In this document: positions 46,735 to 57,720 of the stretch, piece after piece | How positions within the stretch are numbered: the stretch's first letter is position 1 | How the letters are laid out: each line of letters opens with the position of its first letter | Source of the DNA: Styela clava | Lineage: Eukaryota > Chordata > Ascidiacea > Stolidobranchia > Styelidae | Assembly (NCBI RefSeq): GCF_964204865.1 | Contig: NC_135257.1 | Span: forward strand, 1,674,001 to 1,738,000 | Direction: 5' to 3' | DNA length: 64,000 nucleotides | Made by a program: the position numbers and the translations under genes | The notes under the pieces: model-generated | Told to the model about the DNA's origin: nothing | Database searches by the model: none | What the model saw: the letters and a program-made list of their open reading frames with translations, nothing else

Positions 46735-48134
46735 CTAAAGTTCATATAATATACTCGTGAGGAAGGTTATCAAAAATACGATGGCAGTCAATTGGCCTTG
46801 AAGATTTCCTTGCACAGGATGGAATATGAGATCTAACATTGGCACCCGTTGAGTTTGAACATACTGTACACGAAGTGGTAACGTTTTCCAGATTGCTACC
46901 TCAAACGAAAACTTGTAACGAATACTACCATCACTATAAGTCACGCAAGTCATGCACTCTGGGATCTCCTGCTCTCTTTCCGGATCTAATGCTTTGAAGG
47001 AACAACTGAGTACGATTAAATCTCGTTGAGTACGAATGTCCCCTACTATCTTACGTTCAATGACTCTGTGCATTGAGTCACATTCTATTTGTGTGTGCCC
47101 GGCCACCAAAATTTTTGCTCAATATTTATGTTGTTGTTCTTGCCAAACTAAAACATGCATTAGCTACCGTGGTATTCCTATTTTGGTAACCACATTCCTC
47201 GCTCCACATTCATGCTTCAGCTCGGGATTATTACAAGTGATTCGCTTGGAATGCTCAAAATGCAAGTAAGCAAATACTTCACTTGAAAGATTGCCATCAG
47301 TTTCATTCCAGACGTAACAGTAACCTGCTTTTGATTTTGTATCATAGCGTGGAATTGTGTATATGTAGCTTAGTTCTGTAATAGGATGTGCTAGCTCTGG
47401 TTCTAGGTCCCAGGACATAAAAGCACTGCCTGTAGGTCCATCATCCAAACTGATTTATTTGCACTTGCAGAATCTTTGTCGGTCATCTTTTCTAGCATCA
47501 TCCTTCAGTTTGATTCAAGCTATACTCAACTAACTCAGTACTCATGTTTGTAACCTATACACTTACCACATTGATCCGTTCAGGGAATAAAAGCTGAGTA
47601 TTTGTGTCTGTGGAGAATCTCGTTGAAATAGGCTTCACTATCGACCCTCCTGTTTGCTGCCTCTGCAATATTTTTGCAAAGTCTGTGGAGGGCAGATATT
47701 GTGGTGCATAGATACAAAACTTCAATGTTTCTGTAACTTTCTGCAATAATGCGAGTCAACAGTGGGTAGTATGCCGAGCCACTCTTTTATACACTCTAAT
47801 CTTTTCGCTTACTTTTCCGCACACCTTCCACTTTTCGGACCTGCTTGAACAACAGCTGATACGTTAGACGGGGATTTATGTTTAATCCAAAACACCAAAG
47901 TTCTGCAAGCATTTCAAACTTAGATGTGAACAATGCTTTGCGGATTAGCAGTTCATAACCATTTGTAAACTTTAGTTTGTAAACATACAAAGATTTTCTC
48001 CAAGATACACCAGATGATCTGTTTAACCGCATGCGTCCCAACCAGAGTTCAATATTACAAAATTCCCAACAAGGCAACCAGTGTGGTGTTTGTTTTGCAA
48101 CTGCTGCAAACCTCTGGGAGTTTAATAACTTCAT
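46735..48134 (-). pseudogene. Decayed transposon protein gene (DLQAVL / GHTQ-DSMH family)
   Basis: Minus-strand pieces in several frames line up with a transposon-borne protein family I know from insect and cnidarian genomes. In order: FNEILHRHKYSAFIP followed by TDQCGKC, VWMMDLQAVLLCP, SYYRTKLHIHNSTL, YCYVWNETDGNLSSEVFAYL, and AGHTQIECDSMHRVIERKI. The GHTQ-x-x-x-DSMH-x-x-IER block is the most distinctive. Stops and frame changes separate the pieces, so it is not expressible. The superfamily name cannot be settled from the sequence, and no terminal repeats were found. The last piece continues about 100 residues and ends with a hydrophobic segment. Confidence 0.5.
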
Positions 48135-48623
48135 TTTTTCGTATCAATTTTGTTTTAAACATACTTTTTTGTATTAAATAACTTAGAACACTGTAACAAA
48201 ATATGAAGATTCGCGAAAAAGGTATTTTCCTGGTCGATAATTACACGACTCTTTCAACGTAATTGTGAGATGCCCGATTTTATCCCAAGCGGTCGTCCGA
48301 GCTTATTGGGGGCATCGCTGGTTGATGCGGCAGTGAACTTGTGTTAGATTTGTTTGCACTCACTGGTTATTTTGTGGTATGAAACCAGTGCTACGCTATA
48401 TGAGACGCTGCTGGTCTCAAACGAAACAAAAATACTACACATAATAAGTGGTAGGTCAAATGTATCTACATTGTACAGTTTCATCGTAGAATTGATCCTA
48501 ATATCAGATAACGAATTACACTTAAAACCTTAACTTAACGCAAGTATATGAGATGAAACCAATTTTCTAGCTGACAAATAACGATAAAACAAAGACGAGC
48601 AACACTTGAGCGAGGTGGGAAAG
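48135..48623. other. Non-coding stretch before the LINE
   Basis: Nothing recognised. The 13-bp target-site duplication of the LINE begins at 48624. Confidence 0.45.
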
Positions 48624-48636
48624 ACATCCTCAACTT

Positions 48637-48877
48637 CACACTCGACAACGCGACGTCGCGCAGTGCGGACGTCTTTGTGAGCATAAACCTGGATACAAAC
48701 TATCTTCTGTTTTGTGGATTAAACTGGATACAACACTACATTAATACGGTGAGATCGTTTCTTTATATTCGATCTGTATATATTGCTGTATATAAAGTGC
48801 AATTGACTGAGATCCAGTACAAATTTTCTTTTGGAGAGTGAACGTTTATTACGGATAAAGCTGTTTTATGTTATAAG
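48637..48877 (+). promoter_or_regulatory. 5' UTR of the LINE
   Basis: The element begins directly after the target-site duplication with CACACTCGACAACGCGACGT and is GC-richer than its surroundings for about 50 bp. LINEs of this group carry an internal promoter here; no individual element was resolved. Confidence 0.5.
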
Positions 48878-50110
48878 ATGGACGGCGATGAATCGCCAAC
48901 TTCTTCCGGAGTGAAAAGGAAGGGGGACGATAGTAATTCTAATGCCCAAAGTAAAGTAAAAATTAACACAATAAGTCAAGAAAATGACGTTATATCTACA
49001 TTCGTTGTTATACGGGGTACCCAGCGTAAGATGAGAACGTACAATCCTATAGTTATACATAGAAATCTGGTGCAGAAGTTTGGAACACTAAAATCGGTAC
49101 GTGTGCTTGGTTCTGGTTTGAAAATTGAATGTTCAAACGAAAAGCAAGTTAAACTATTGTTGGAATGTGATGATATCGGCGATAGCACAACCAACATTCC
49201 AGTGAAGACTGAATTGTTTGTAAACAATGATCAAAATACTAGAGTAGTAATTAGCGATGTGCCAATTGACATGGCCGATAATGAATTGTTGGACGCATTA
49301 TCTGGACAACGTGTTGTCTTTGTAAAAAGGCTTAATAGAAAAATCGAAGGCAAGTTTGTGCAGAGTAAATCAGTTCTAATTTGTTTTAACACATGCATTG
49401 TACCATCAATCGTGACTATCGGCTATATGCGATTCAGGACCAGAGTGTATAACCCTCCACCGATTCGTTGTTTTAATTGCAATAGATTTGGCCATGTAGC
49501 TAAAAATTGTCGATGTAAAGTTCGCTGTGCCAAGTGCGGTAGAAACCACGAATATAATAAATGTGATTCCGAAACTCCAAGATGTTGTAATTGTGGACAA
49601 GAACACAGCGCCGCATATGGTGGCTGCGAAGTATATAAACGGGAACGGTTGCTTCAAAAAACAATGGCGAGTACTAAACTACCGTATGAGTGGGCAAAAA
49701 ACCACATTAAGCAAACTATTTCAGAAACTGCGCAATTTTCGGCAAATGATTTTCCGGCTCTTCACAGTAAAGTTCCTTTTCAAGGAAGTACACCTGTCCT
49801 TATGATTAGAAAGTCGAAAGATATATTGTCATCAGACAAGTCATCTCAACAAGCGCCTATTATAGGCCAATATAGTCGCCCCAATTCGAAAGAGGTAAAT
49901 GAAGATAAGAATGCACCTATATCTCTGGACCCAATACATTTTTTTGCATTTATCGCAGAAGTCATAAAAAATACGCTAGAGGTTTCTCAAAGTGGAAAAG
50001 AATGTGATGTTTACGCTATTGTTTCGATGTCCGCTGGCGCTCAATTTGGATTCGATGTCGACGCTGGCAACCTTAAAAATGCAATAAAACAACATTCAAC
50101 CAAAAAGTAA
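48878..50110 (+). CDS. LINE ORF1: gag-like RNA-binding protein with three zinc knuckles
   Basis: Intact 410-residue frame. The N-terminal 45 or so residues are polar and basic. An RRM-like or PRE-C2HC-type region follows, with ISDVPIDMADNELLDALSG near 125-143. Three cysteine knuckles lie at about 198-250: CFNCNRFGHVAKNC, CAKCGRNHEYNKC and CCNCGQEHSAAYGGC. The C-terminus is polar. Such proteins coat the LINE RNA in the ribonucleoprotein used for target-primed reverse transcription. The frame overlaps the start of the ORF2 frame (-1 relative), a common LINE arrangement. This is the only undamaged protein of the element. Confidence 0.88.
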   Translation: MDGDESPTSSGVKRKGDDSNSNAQSKVKINTISQENDVISTFVVIRGTQRKMRTYNPIVIHRNLVQKFGTLKSVRVLGSGLKIECSNEKQVKLLLECDDIGDSTTNIPVKTELFVNNDQNTRVVISDVPIDMADNELLDALSGQRVVFVKRLNRKIEGKFVQSKSVLICFNTCIVPSIVTIGYMRFRTRVYNPPPIRCFNCNRFGHVAKNCRCKVRCAKCGRNHEYNKCDSETPRCCNCGQEHSAAYGGCEVYKRERLLQKTMASTKLPYEWAKNHIKQTISETAQFSANDFPALHSKVPFQGSTPVLMIRKSKDILSSDKSSQQAPIIGQYSRPNSKEVNEDKNAPISLDPIHFFAFIAEVIKNTLEVSQSGKECDVYAIVSMSAGAQFGFDVDAGNLKNAIKQHSTKK

Positions 50111-53100
50111 AATTAACTATCATCCAATGGAATTGCCGTAGTATATACCGGAAACTAGGTGAATTGAAAAACTTTATTAGTGCTTCACACCAGAAACCTG
50201 ACGTAATAGCCATCCAAGAAAGCAATCTCACACCAAAGCATAATCCTAGCATACCAGGGTATACCCTAGTACGCAAAGATAGATTGATTAGTAAAGGTGG
50301 TGGCATCTTATTTGTTATAAAAAATAATATATCTTTTGTTGAAATACCTTTACAACCTCTAAATGGCGCAGAAGCTCAAAGTGTCAGTTTGGGAAATCTT
50401 AAGATAGTCAATGTATACGTATATGTTAGAATTTCTCAATATGCCTTCGAACGATTTTTTGATCAATTTTCACGACAAACAGTCTTTTGTGGGGATTTTA
50501 ATTCACATCATTTCTTGTGGGGTAGCCCAACAAACAATCAACGAGGACTAGCTCTTGCTGGAGCTATTGACAGCACTGATTTAGTAGTACTTAACACCTC
50601 TGTTCCCACTAGGATAAATTTATCCCATAACAGAGTAAATAATTAGTCGTTATTGGATTTAACAATAGCATCTCCTGATGTTGCCCATAGATGTAATACA
50701 ATTGTGACCAATGAGTTACTGGGAAGTGATCACGTAATGGTTAAAACTTATTTTAACGTAACACAAGTCGGTGACACAAGTAATTACATGGAATCATGGC
50801 GACTCGATAAAGCAAATTGGGATAAGTTCTCGGAATTATGTAAAACGCGCATCAGTGAGAATATAGTCACAAGCGATATAAATGAATTCAATGATTTTCT
50901 TACAAATGCGATTATCTTAGCAGCAAATGAATCAATACCACGAACAAAATCCTACACAAAAAATGGCATCCCATGGTGGAATGCTGATTGCGACAAAGCC
51001 ATACGGCTAAGAAAAGCGGCGTTCCTTAAAATGAAAAGGTCGATGTCCATCGAAAATGTGATAATGTATAAAAAACGTAGATCTGAAGCAAGAAGAATAA
51101 TATTGAAGGCTAAAAGGCAGAGTTGGCATGATTACTGTAGCTCACTGGACAAGAATGAAAAACTCAGCAACGTATGGAAAATGGTTAGGCGCTTCACTAA
51201 AAGCAAGGTATACGAACAAATCCCCGGCCTTAAAACACAATGGTATAACAGCAATCGAAGATTCCGAAAAAGCTGAGCTTCTGGCGAGTTCGTTCTCGGC
51301 GGTCAGTAGCAATGAAAACTACACTCCGAAATTTCTTCAAAGAAAGATCGCATTCGAATCCTCACATGACGTAACAATCTTCAAGGCTAATCACAAATTG
51401 GATAAAAATATCACAATGAAAGAACTTAATCAAGTTTTAAAACCAAGAAAAAGCACTTCTCCAGGACTAGACAAGATTTGCTACGCGATGCTTATAAAAT
51501 TGCCCGCAGAATGTAAAGACATATTACTCAAATTGTTCAATTTGATTTTGAACAAAGGGAGTATTCCAGATACCTGGAAACGCTCTGTTGTAATTCCGAT
51601 TCTTAAATCCAATAAACAAAAAGACCAACCATCTTCATATAGGCCTATATCTTCAACTAGCAATTTATGTAAGGTCTTGGAAAGAATTATAGTTCGCAGA
51701 CTGAAGTGGTTTGTTGAAAAAAATGGCATATTATGTAGAGAACAGAGCGGTTTTAGGTGGAGGAGATCTACAACTGATGCATATCTAAAATTACACGATG
51801 ACATATATAAAGATTTACCAAATAAAAGATCTGTACTTGGCATTTTCTTAGACATGGAAAAAGCGTATGACATGGTATGGAAAAGAGGACTGTTATACAA
51901 ACTATATAACATTGGTGTCACCGGGAAAATTTGGATTTTTGTTGCATCTTTTCTGACAAATCGTTCATTTCAGGTTAGAGTAGGCAGTCGTCTTTCAAGT
52001 ATATTCTCATTGGAAAACGGAATTCCTCAAGGGAGCGTAATCAGTCCACTGCTATTCAATATAATGATAAACGATATGCCTAGTACTATTTCATCAGATA
52101 ATGTTGGATTGTTTGCAGACGATAGCGCTCTATGGCACATTGGTCTCAATATTGAAGATTTAATCATTTCCTCTCAGAACTCGTTGGATTGCATTCAGTC
52201 CTGGTGCAATCAATGGGGTTTTAAGATCTCGGTCACAAAATCAATAGTTGTACTCTTCACCCGAAAGAGAAAATTACCACCAATACAACTACACATAAAC
52301 GGTGTAATACTCCCAGTCAGGAATGAAGTAAGATACCTCGGAGTCTATTTCGATAGGCGCTTAAATTATAAGAGACATATCGAATATGTTGTACAAAAAT
52401 GTAGTAAACGGATTAATCTGCTGCGTTTGCTTATTGGAACTAGCTGGGGAGCTAACAAATCACCCCTTTTGTCATTGTACAGATCCCTAGTTCGACCCAT
52501 TATTGAATATGGTATGGAAGCCTATTTTTCAGCATCAATAAATGTCATAAAAAAAATCGAAATTATCCAATCTCAATGTCTACGCATCGCTGCAGGTGGC
52601 ATGATGAGTACGCCTAAAATTGCTTTACAAGTTTGTTGTAATGAGATGCCATTGATTATAAGACGACTACAATTATGCCTCTTATATAAGGCTAAACTGC
52701 TAACATTTGTTGACCATCCTTGCCACGAAGTCATCGAACACTCATGGCATGAAATATTTCCCAACTCTCCAGCATTTCGTACATTTGGTATGATTGCAAG
52801 GACTTTCGATATTGACAAATTGGATATTAGTATTATTAGAGCCGAAGAAATTCCCCCATGGTATTTGGACGAAATTAATATCGACGATGCATTATCGAAT
52901 ATACTTTTTCCTTCACGCCCGACCAAACAAAAGCTATAAGTTTGGATTATATAAATGAATCCTATCAATCACACGTGCATATCTATACCGATGGGTCAAA
53001 AATTGATGACAAATGCGGTGCTGCGGTTTATGTTCCATATAATAATTCTCGTATGGGTTTTAGGCTAGACAAAGACTGTTCCTCGTTTGATTGCGAAGTT

Positions 53101-53808
53101 TTTGCAATATATAGTGCCCTTACATGGTCAAAAAATAACTATAAAAGGAATATACTTGTCATATCGGATTGTATGTCTGCTATACACGCTATAAATAATA
53201 ACTCGGATCAAATTAGTAATATATCTTCAAATATTCAGACTTGTCTTTTTGAGTTACAGGAACAAGGATGCAAAATCACACTACTATGGGCTCCAGGACA
53301 TGTTGGCATTCCGGGTAACGAAGTCGCCGACAAAATAGCAAAGGTATCAGCGGCGAAAGTCGATGTGGACAAAAGATTATCCCAATCACAAAACAAAGTC
53401 AAATCACAAATTCGACAATTCTGCGCTAATAAATGGGATCAACATTTTATACAAAGTGACCAAGCGTTTCATTACAAGACAATTTCCCCCTCAATTGAAG
53501 ACAGCATCAAGAATTCCACTTGGTCACCACGAATAATGGACAAAATTTTATTTCGACTTCAGACGGGACATTGCCGTTTAAATGGGCACCTCCATAAAAT
53601 AGGATGCCATAATAATGGACTTTGCGATTTCTGTAATGATCCAGAGACAGTAGAACATTTTCTAATGAACTGTCGTGCATATAGAAATGAAAGACGCATA
53701 CTAAAGATGAAATGCCGCATTGAATTTCAACTCAAAGCTATCTTACGCGACCCTAGCATTTTCCCTGCTCTTGTTGATTTTGTGAAATCTACCAAGAGAG
53801 TATTATAG
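50104..53808 (+). pseudogene. LINE ORF2: endonuclease, reverse transcriptase, RNase H (three lesions)
   Basis: The APE endonuclease part begins LTIIQWNCRSIYRKLGELKN and shows IAIQESNL, FCGDFNSHHFLWGS and LLGSDHVMV. An in-frame TAG at 50644-50646 interrupts it before LLDLTIASPD. The frame then changes near 51230 (an A-rich CTTAAAAC). The reverse transcriptase (to 52939) has GIFLDMEKAYD, GIPQGSVISPLLFN and the catalytic LFADDS. A second frame change near 52920-52940 leads into RNase H (to 53808), with IYTDGSK, CEVFAIYSAL, ISDCMSAIHA and GIPGNEVADKIAK supplying its acidic residues. A CDFC...EHFLMNC knuckle closes the protein. Only three lesions in 3.7 kb point to a fairly young copy. Confidence 0.9.
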
Positions 53809-54169
53809 GCATATACAAAATTTTGATTTAAATTGTCTGGCGCAAAAGACTCAAATTGTTTAAAGCGCCATATATTACCATACCACACACACACATCCTC
53901 AACTTGTTCGCATCAAACGTTTCATGAAAATAATCATGAAGGAAATGACATCGGGCAACGACCTTGTTTCAGGCAAATAACATGCACTATTAGCAATAAG
54001 TGGTGAAAAGTATTATAATACACAGTAACTATCCTATGTACTCGCTACACAAGATTCGTCATCAATTTCTATCTTTGGGTGTGTTATGTTGTCCTTAAAA
54101 GTTCCTTCATGTTTATGATCTAGAAACTAGACTAATACCCAAATTAAATAATTACGACAAATATTTACA

Positions 54170-54404
54170 GTTGAACAATTTGAAGCATACCTTCCTGATG
54201 AGAAACAGCTTAGCTCAAGCTTAAAATTAGTTGCAATGATAAAGAAAATATTGAAACAATCATTCGATTCCAATTCTATAGAATGTAGCGTGTAAGAGGA
54301 TTATAGATTTATTCCTTTGTTCAAAGCATAGACGGCAAAAAGAGCATTTGGGGATTATGAATTTGAAGAAAATACCATTCTTTTGGAATCATATCCTAGA
54401 ACAA
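54170..54404 (+). pseudogene. Second orphan sulfotransferase exon 1 copy, decayed
   Basis: The translation VEQFEAYLPDEKQLSSSLKL ... YEFEENTILLESYPRTS aligns with exon 1 of the intact sulfotransferase, length 235 against 232 nt. It has two internal stops (TAA after CSV, TAG after LFKA), no ATG, and Lys to Arg in the PAPS loop (PRT). A GT follows at the splice position. It is closer to the 45.95-kb copy (shared LPDEK and ENTILL) than to the intact gene. No other exons are nearby. Confidence 0.78.
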
Positions 54405-55574
54405 GTTAGCTACTATAGTCTAAGTTTGTGGTCTTCAAAAATATTAGATGCGATGTCACGCGATTGTCTTTTTAACATTATTTCCTGTCGAGGCGCATTC
54501 TCTTTATTTTCAGATTTTGTCGCAGTAGCTTACTTTTGTGTAGTTATTAACTGTATAAACTCACTTTACAAATTACAAAATGCATGATTTGGAAGGATTT
54601 ACATATTGCAGAAAATGGTCGTATTATATCGTTGGGAGACTGTTGAAATCTTCAATTTAGGATTAGTTTTGGTATAAGAATATATCGCACATAAATTCAT
54701 TTTGCAAAAACATTTTAAATGACATTATTTTTAGTTTTGTAAGAGAATTCGGAAGTTAGCCTTGCGTCATATTTTATTTTTGCTTGCAAAAGTTTTCTCA
54801 GTTCAGTTGCTATAAATTTCAGTAGAACTCGTTTATTTTTATATACAGTGTAAGTTGACACAGTATATTGACTTGTTATAAGAGTGGTGAACAATTCTCC
54901 TGTATAATAAATTACACGTTGTCGGACCCGAATCTAATTGCAAATATTCAAACATTTACAACATAAAAGAACAAAATATCAAAGACAAATGACTGGAACG
55001 ATGATGAGGTTTTGTAAAATATCTATCGATATCTGACGAAAATAGCAATAACACACTTTGCAGTATGGTATAAGATGTCTTGTGTGATAGGTAACTAACC
55101 GTTGCCACCTCATTCGTAAACTTAGTTTTTTATCGTTGGTAAGTCTCTGGTAATAATATTTCCTTTTACAACTTTATATCATTTATTTATATCAAAATAT
55201 TTCATGATTACTACACCTGAGAACCACAATATCATTTCTTGTTAAGTGTATCATTTCTTATTGTTGTGAAATGAACCTGAACATACTATGTGTACAAGGT
55301 TAAGGTTGTGCGCCATCTTGGTGCACATACTTCGGGATCGCCATTACGTTTATGTATTTCGAATCGAGATTCGGAATCGAAAAAGAATCGAATACTAGTA
55401 AGTATTCATACATTAATTAGCTCAAAAATGTTGGGCGGGATGATTGATGTTCATAGTTTTATTGAAGCACAAAATATGAAGTAAGCGTTTTTTTTATTAT
55501 ATGATACCAAACTTATTCCATAATTCCATATTCATCGACTATTGAAACAGATCTGAGCTCTATATTTTTCGTCA
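54405..55574. other. Non-coding stretch with repeat fragments
   Basis: A segment at about 54735-54872 is a diverged copy of 30735-30880. A partial copy of the fold-back MITE arm (CACATACTTCGGGA) lies near 55281-55335, followed by TCGAATCGA-type hAT subterminal sequence near 55350-55400. Confidence 0.5.
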
Positions 55575-55821
55575 CGCTGTCGCGTGTATTATTACTCTGG
55601 TGATAATTTGTTTTTCTGCTAATTTTGATTGATTAAATTTATATAATTTTCCTGTCATTCCCTCTAAAACTTCTTGTTACGGTCCATGAACACACAGTTG
55701 AACCCCACAAGGGCGCTGTCGCGTGTATTATTACTCTGGTGATATGTTGTGATTTTGTTTTTCTGTTAATATTGATTGATTAAATTTGTATAATTTTTTT
55801 TGTCATTCCCTCTTAAACTTC
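55575..55821. repeat. Tandem duplication, period about 139 bp
   Basis: 55575-55673 and 55714-55821 are diverged copies: both start CGCTGTCGCGTGTATTATTA and contain TTGATTGATTAAATTT, ending TCATTCCCTCT(T/A)AAAC. They lack open reading frames. Confidence 0.75.
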
Positions 55822-56026
55822 AGCCCACAGGTGTCGCTGACTCGATGACTGTCACAGTCTTTCGCGACTCCTTATCTATTGCTATGAATCTCTCATTTGT
55901 ATGAATTCTTATGTGCATAATTACATTTTTACGATTGTCATTATACACGTTTGTCATTTTTTCGTGCTTTAATTTTTGTGTTGATTCTTGCATGATGGAA
56001 ATAAATTATCTGAATCTGAATCTCAT
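55822..56026 (+). mobile_element. Possible LINE 3' tail
   Basis: The stretch ends GATGGAAATAAATTATCTGA followed by ATCTGAATCTC. AATAAATTATCTGAATCTGA-type short repeat tails are characteristic of several non-LTR retrotransposons with microsatellite-like 3' ends. No coding remnant is visible, so this is a weak call. Confidence 0.35.
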
Positions 56027-56879
56027 AAACTGCAACAAAACCGCGGGTGGGCTTGAGTGCTACGCATTGAAGCGTTGCGAGACAACGATGGAACATAAAC
56101 AAACAAAGATGCATCCATAATAACTATATTTGCGTATTGCTATATTTGCGTTTGCTATAACAATACTTGCGTCCAACCATGTTTTTATTTCGAAGAAACG
56201 AAGACCATGCTTGTTTATTGAAGCCATATATCGGTAACGGTACCGCACCACTGAACTGGAAATCTATATGGAACGATTTACTCTCTCGTTCTGCGTTGTC
56301 TCATTGCGGGATCAATTGATCGCCGCCATTTTGGCATTTATTCTTCCAAACTTTCTTCGTTCTGTATCTGGTTTTAATAAGTATATATTTTGACTCCATA
56401 ATCAGCATGAAAGACGATAAAATAAATGACAAAAGTAAAATAAATGAATCTGATTACAGAATCAGCAAAGCGAACAAGACCTTAATTAGGTAAGGTTTAA
56501 AACGTACAGGTTTTAGATTTTTAAAGGCGTTGTCAATAGAAGTGGTACGTGCTTGCCCACTCAGAGGTATTGAGTTAATCAAAACACGCACAATACATAC
56601 AATCACGCAGACAAAATAAAATTAGAAGCGATAAAAAGAGAGAAGCATAAGAAATATTACTTGGTAAAAAATTTACAAACAAAAAGTAAAGAGAAATAAA
56701 ACCATATTAATAATTTTGTAAGAATTGACAAATCGGATACAGAATTAGTTCACAGGACTAAAATGTATAGAAAAATATTTCTAAAAAAATAGCGCCAAGC
56801 TGATTATAGTAGGTGTCTCCTAATGGCAAATTGCCCAATCGGAATTGCCACATTGGAGGTATGAAGAGGTGGGCTGGAC
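56027..56879. other. Non-coding stretch
   Basis: No gene, RNA or repeat border recognised. Confidence 0.4.
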
Positions 56880-57720
56880 CAGTGGTCCCCAACCGCCGGT
56901 CCGCGAAGCTTTTTTGCCGGTCTGCGAGAAAGTTCGTTGTTTTGTTATTTTTATGCCGTCTCAATCGCTTTACCGAATACAGGATTACGTTGGTTCGTTA
57001 CGCAATTTCTCTTCCGCCATCATATTGCGACATCGCGGCGACGTGTTTCGCGACATCTAGGCGCCGAGGAATCACACTTTTCGCTTTTTAAGCTTCGATT
57101 CATCGCGAATGCGCTCCATCAAATATCGCAAAAATTCAGAAACCTACAAATTGGCAAGCGTGCTTTTTCTGTTCTACATGCTTTTCATGATTAATATGAC
57201 CATCCTTATAAAACGTTATGCATATTTCTTTGTTTAAACCAGAAAAAAGTAAAGAACAGTATAATATTCCAGTAAGATATGAACTTGTTGCGACCCTGCA
57301 GGTGGTCACGCGACGCTCAAAAAAGCATGGGCCGCTGAGATCTTTTCCAATATTTTGAGCCTGGTGCCAGGTTACCGACGACTTTGTCATTGTAATGTAA
57401 ATTCATTTAGTTTGAAGCATCGATCAACTGGAGAGGGATTAATATGATAAACCAGATGAAAAAGCTTGATAAAAATTGAGATTCTACTTTACAGTCCAGA
57501 TCTAAAAAAGAATCACTGTCACAATTTTGGATGTCTCTTGATAACGAATACCCATCGCTAAGCAATCAAACTGTTGTCCGTATTTTCAACCATTTACTTA
57601 CTGTATATGCGTTGTGCGAACAAATATTTTCATCACTAGCTCTAATCAAAACGAAGTCAGAAAATTGGCTTCGCTGCAGAGCTACGTACGTGTTGCAGAA
57701 ACTTCTTTGAGGCCTTATTG
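56880..57720 (+). mobile_element. Truncated hAT element with transposase C-terminal remnant
   Basis: The left terminus is CAGTGGTCCCCAACCGCCGG followed by TCCGCG. At about 57493-57660 the plus strand encodes SKKESLSQFWMSLDNEYPSL, then NHLLTVYALCEQIFSSLALI and KTKS. This matches the C-terminal FW..l..EYP.l...LCE..FS.l..IK.K region of SCAND3/ZBED5-type hAT transposases. The right terminus was not found, so the 3' border is nominal. Confidence 0.7.

Larger units (their letters stand above)
48624..53905 (+). mobile_element. Near full-length I/Jockey-type LINE (48637..53892) with 13-bp target-site duplication
   Basis: ACATCCTCAACTT occurs at 48624-48636 and again at 53893-53905, directly bordering the element, which is about 5256 bp. 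It has a 241-bp 5' UTR, a gag-like ORF1, and an ORF2 with endonuclease, reverse transcriptase and RNase H domains in that order, as in the I and related clades. The 3' end is not poly(A) but a short ACCATACCACACAC tail. ORF2 carries one stop and two frame changes, so this copy is dead although structurally complete. Confidence 0.92.
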
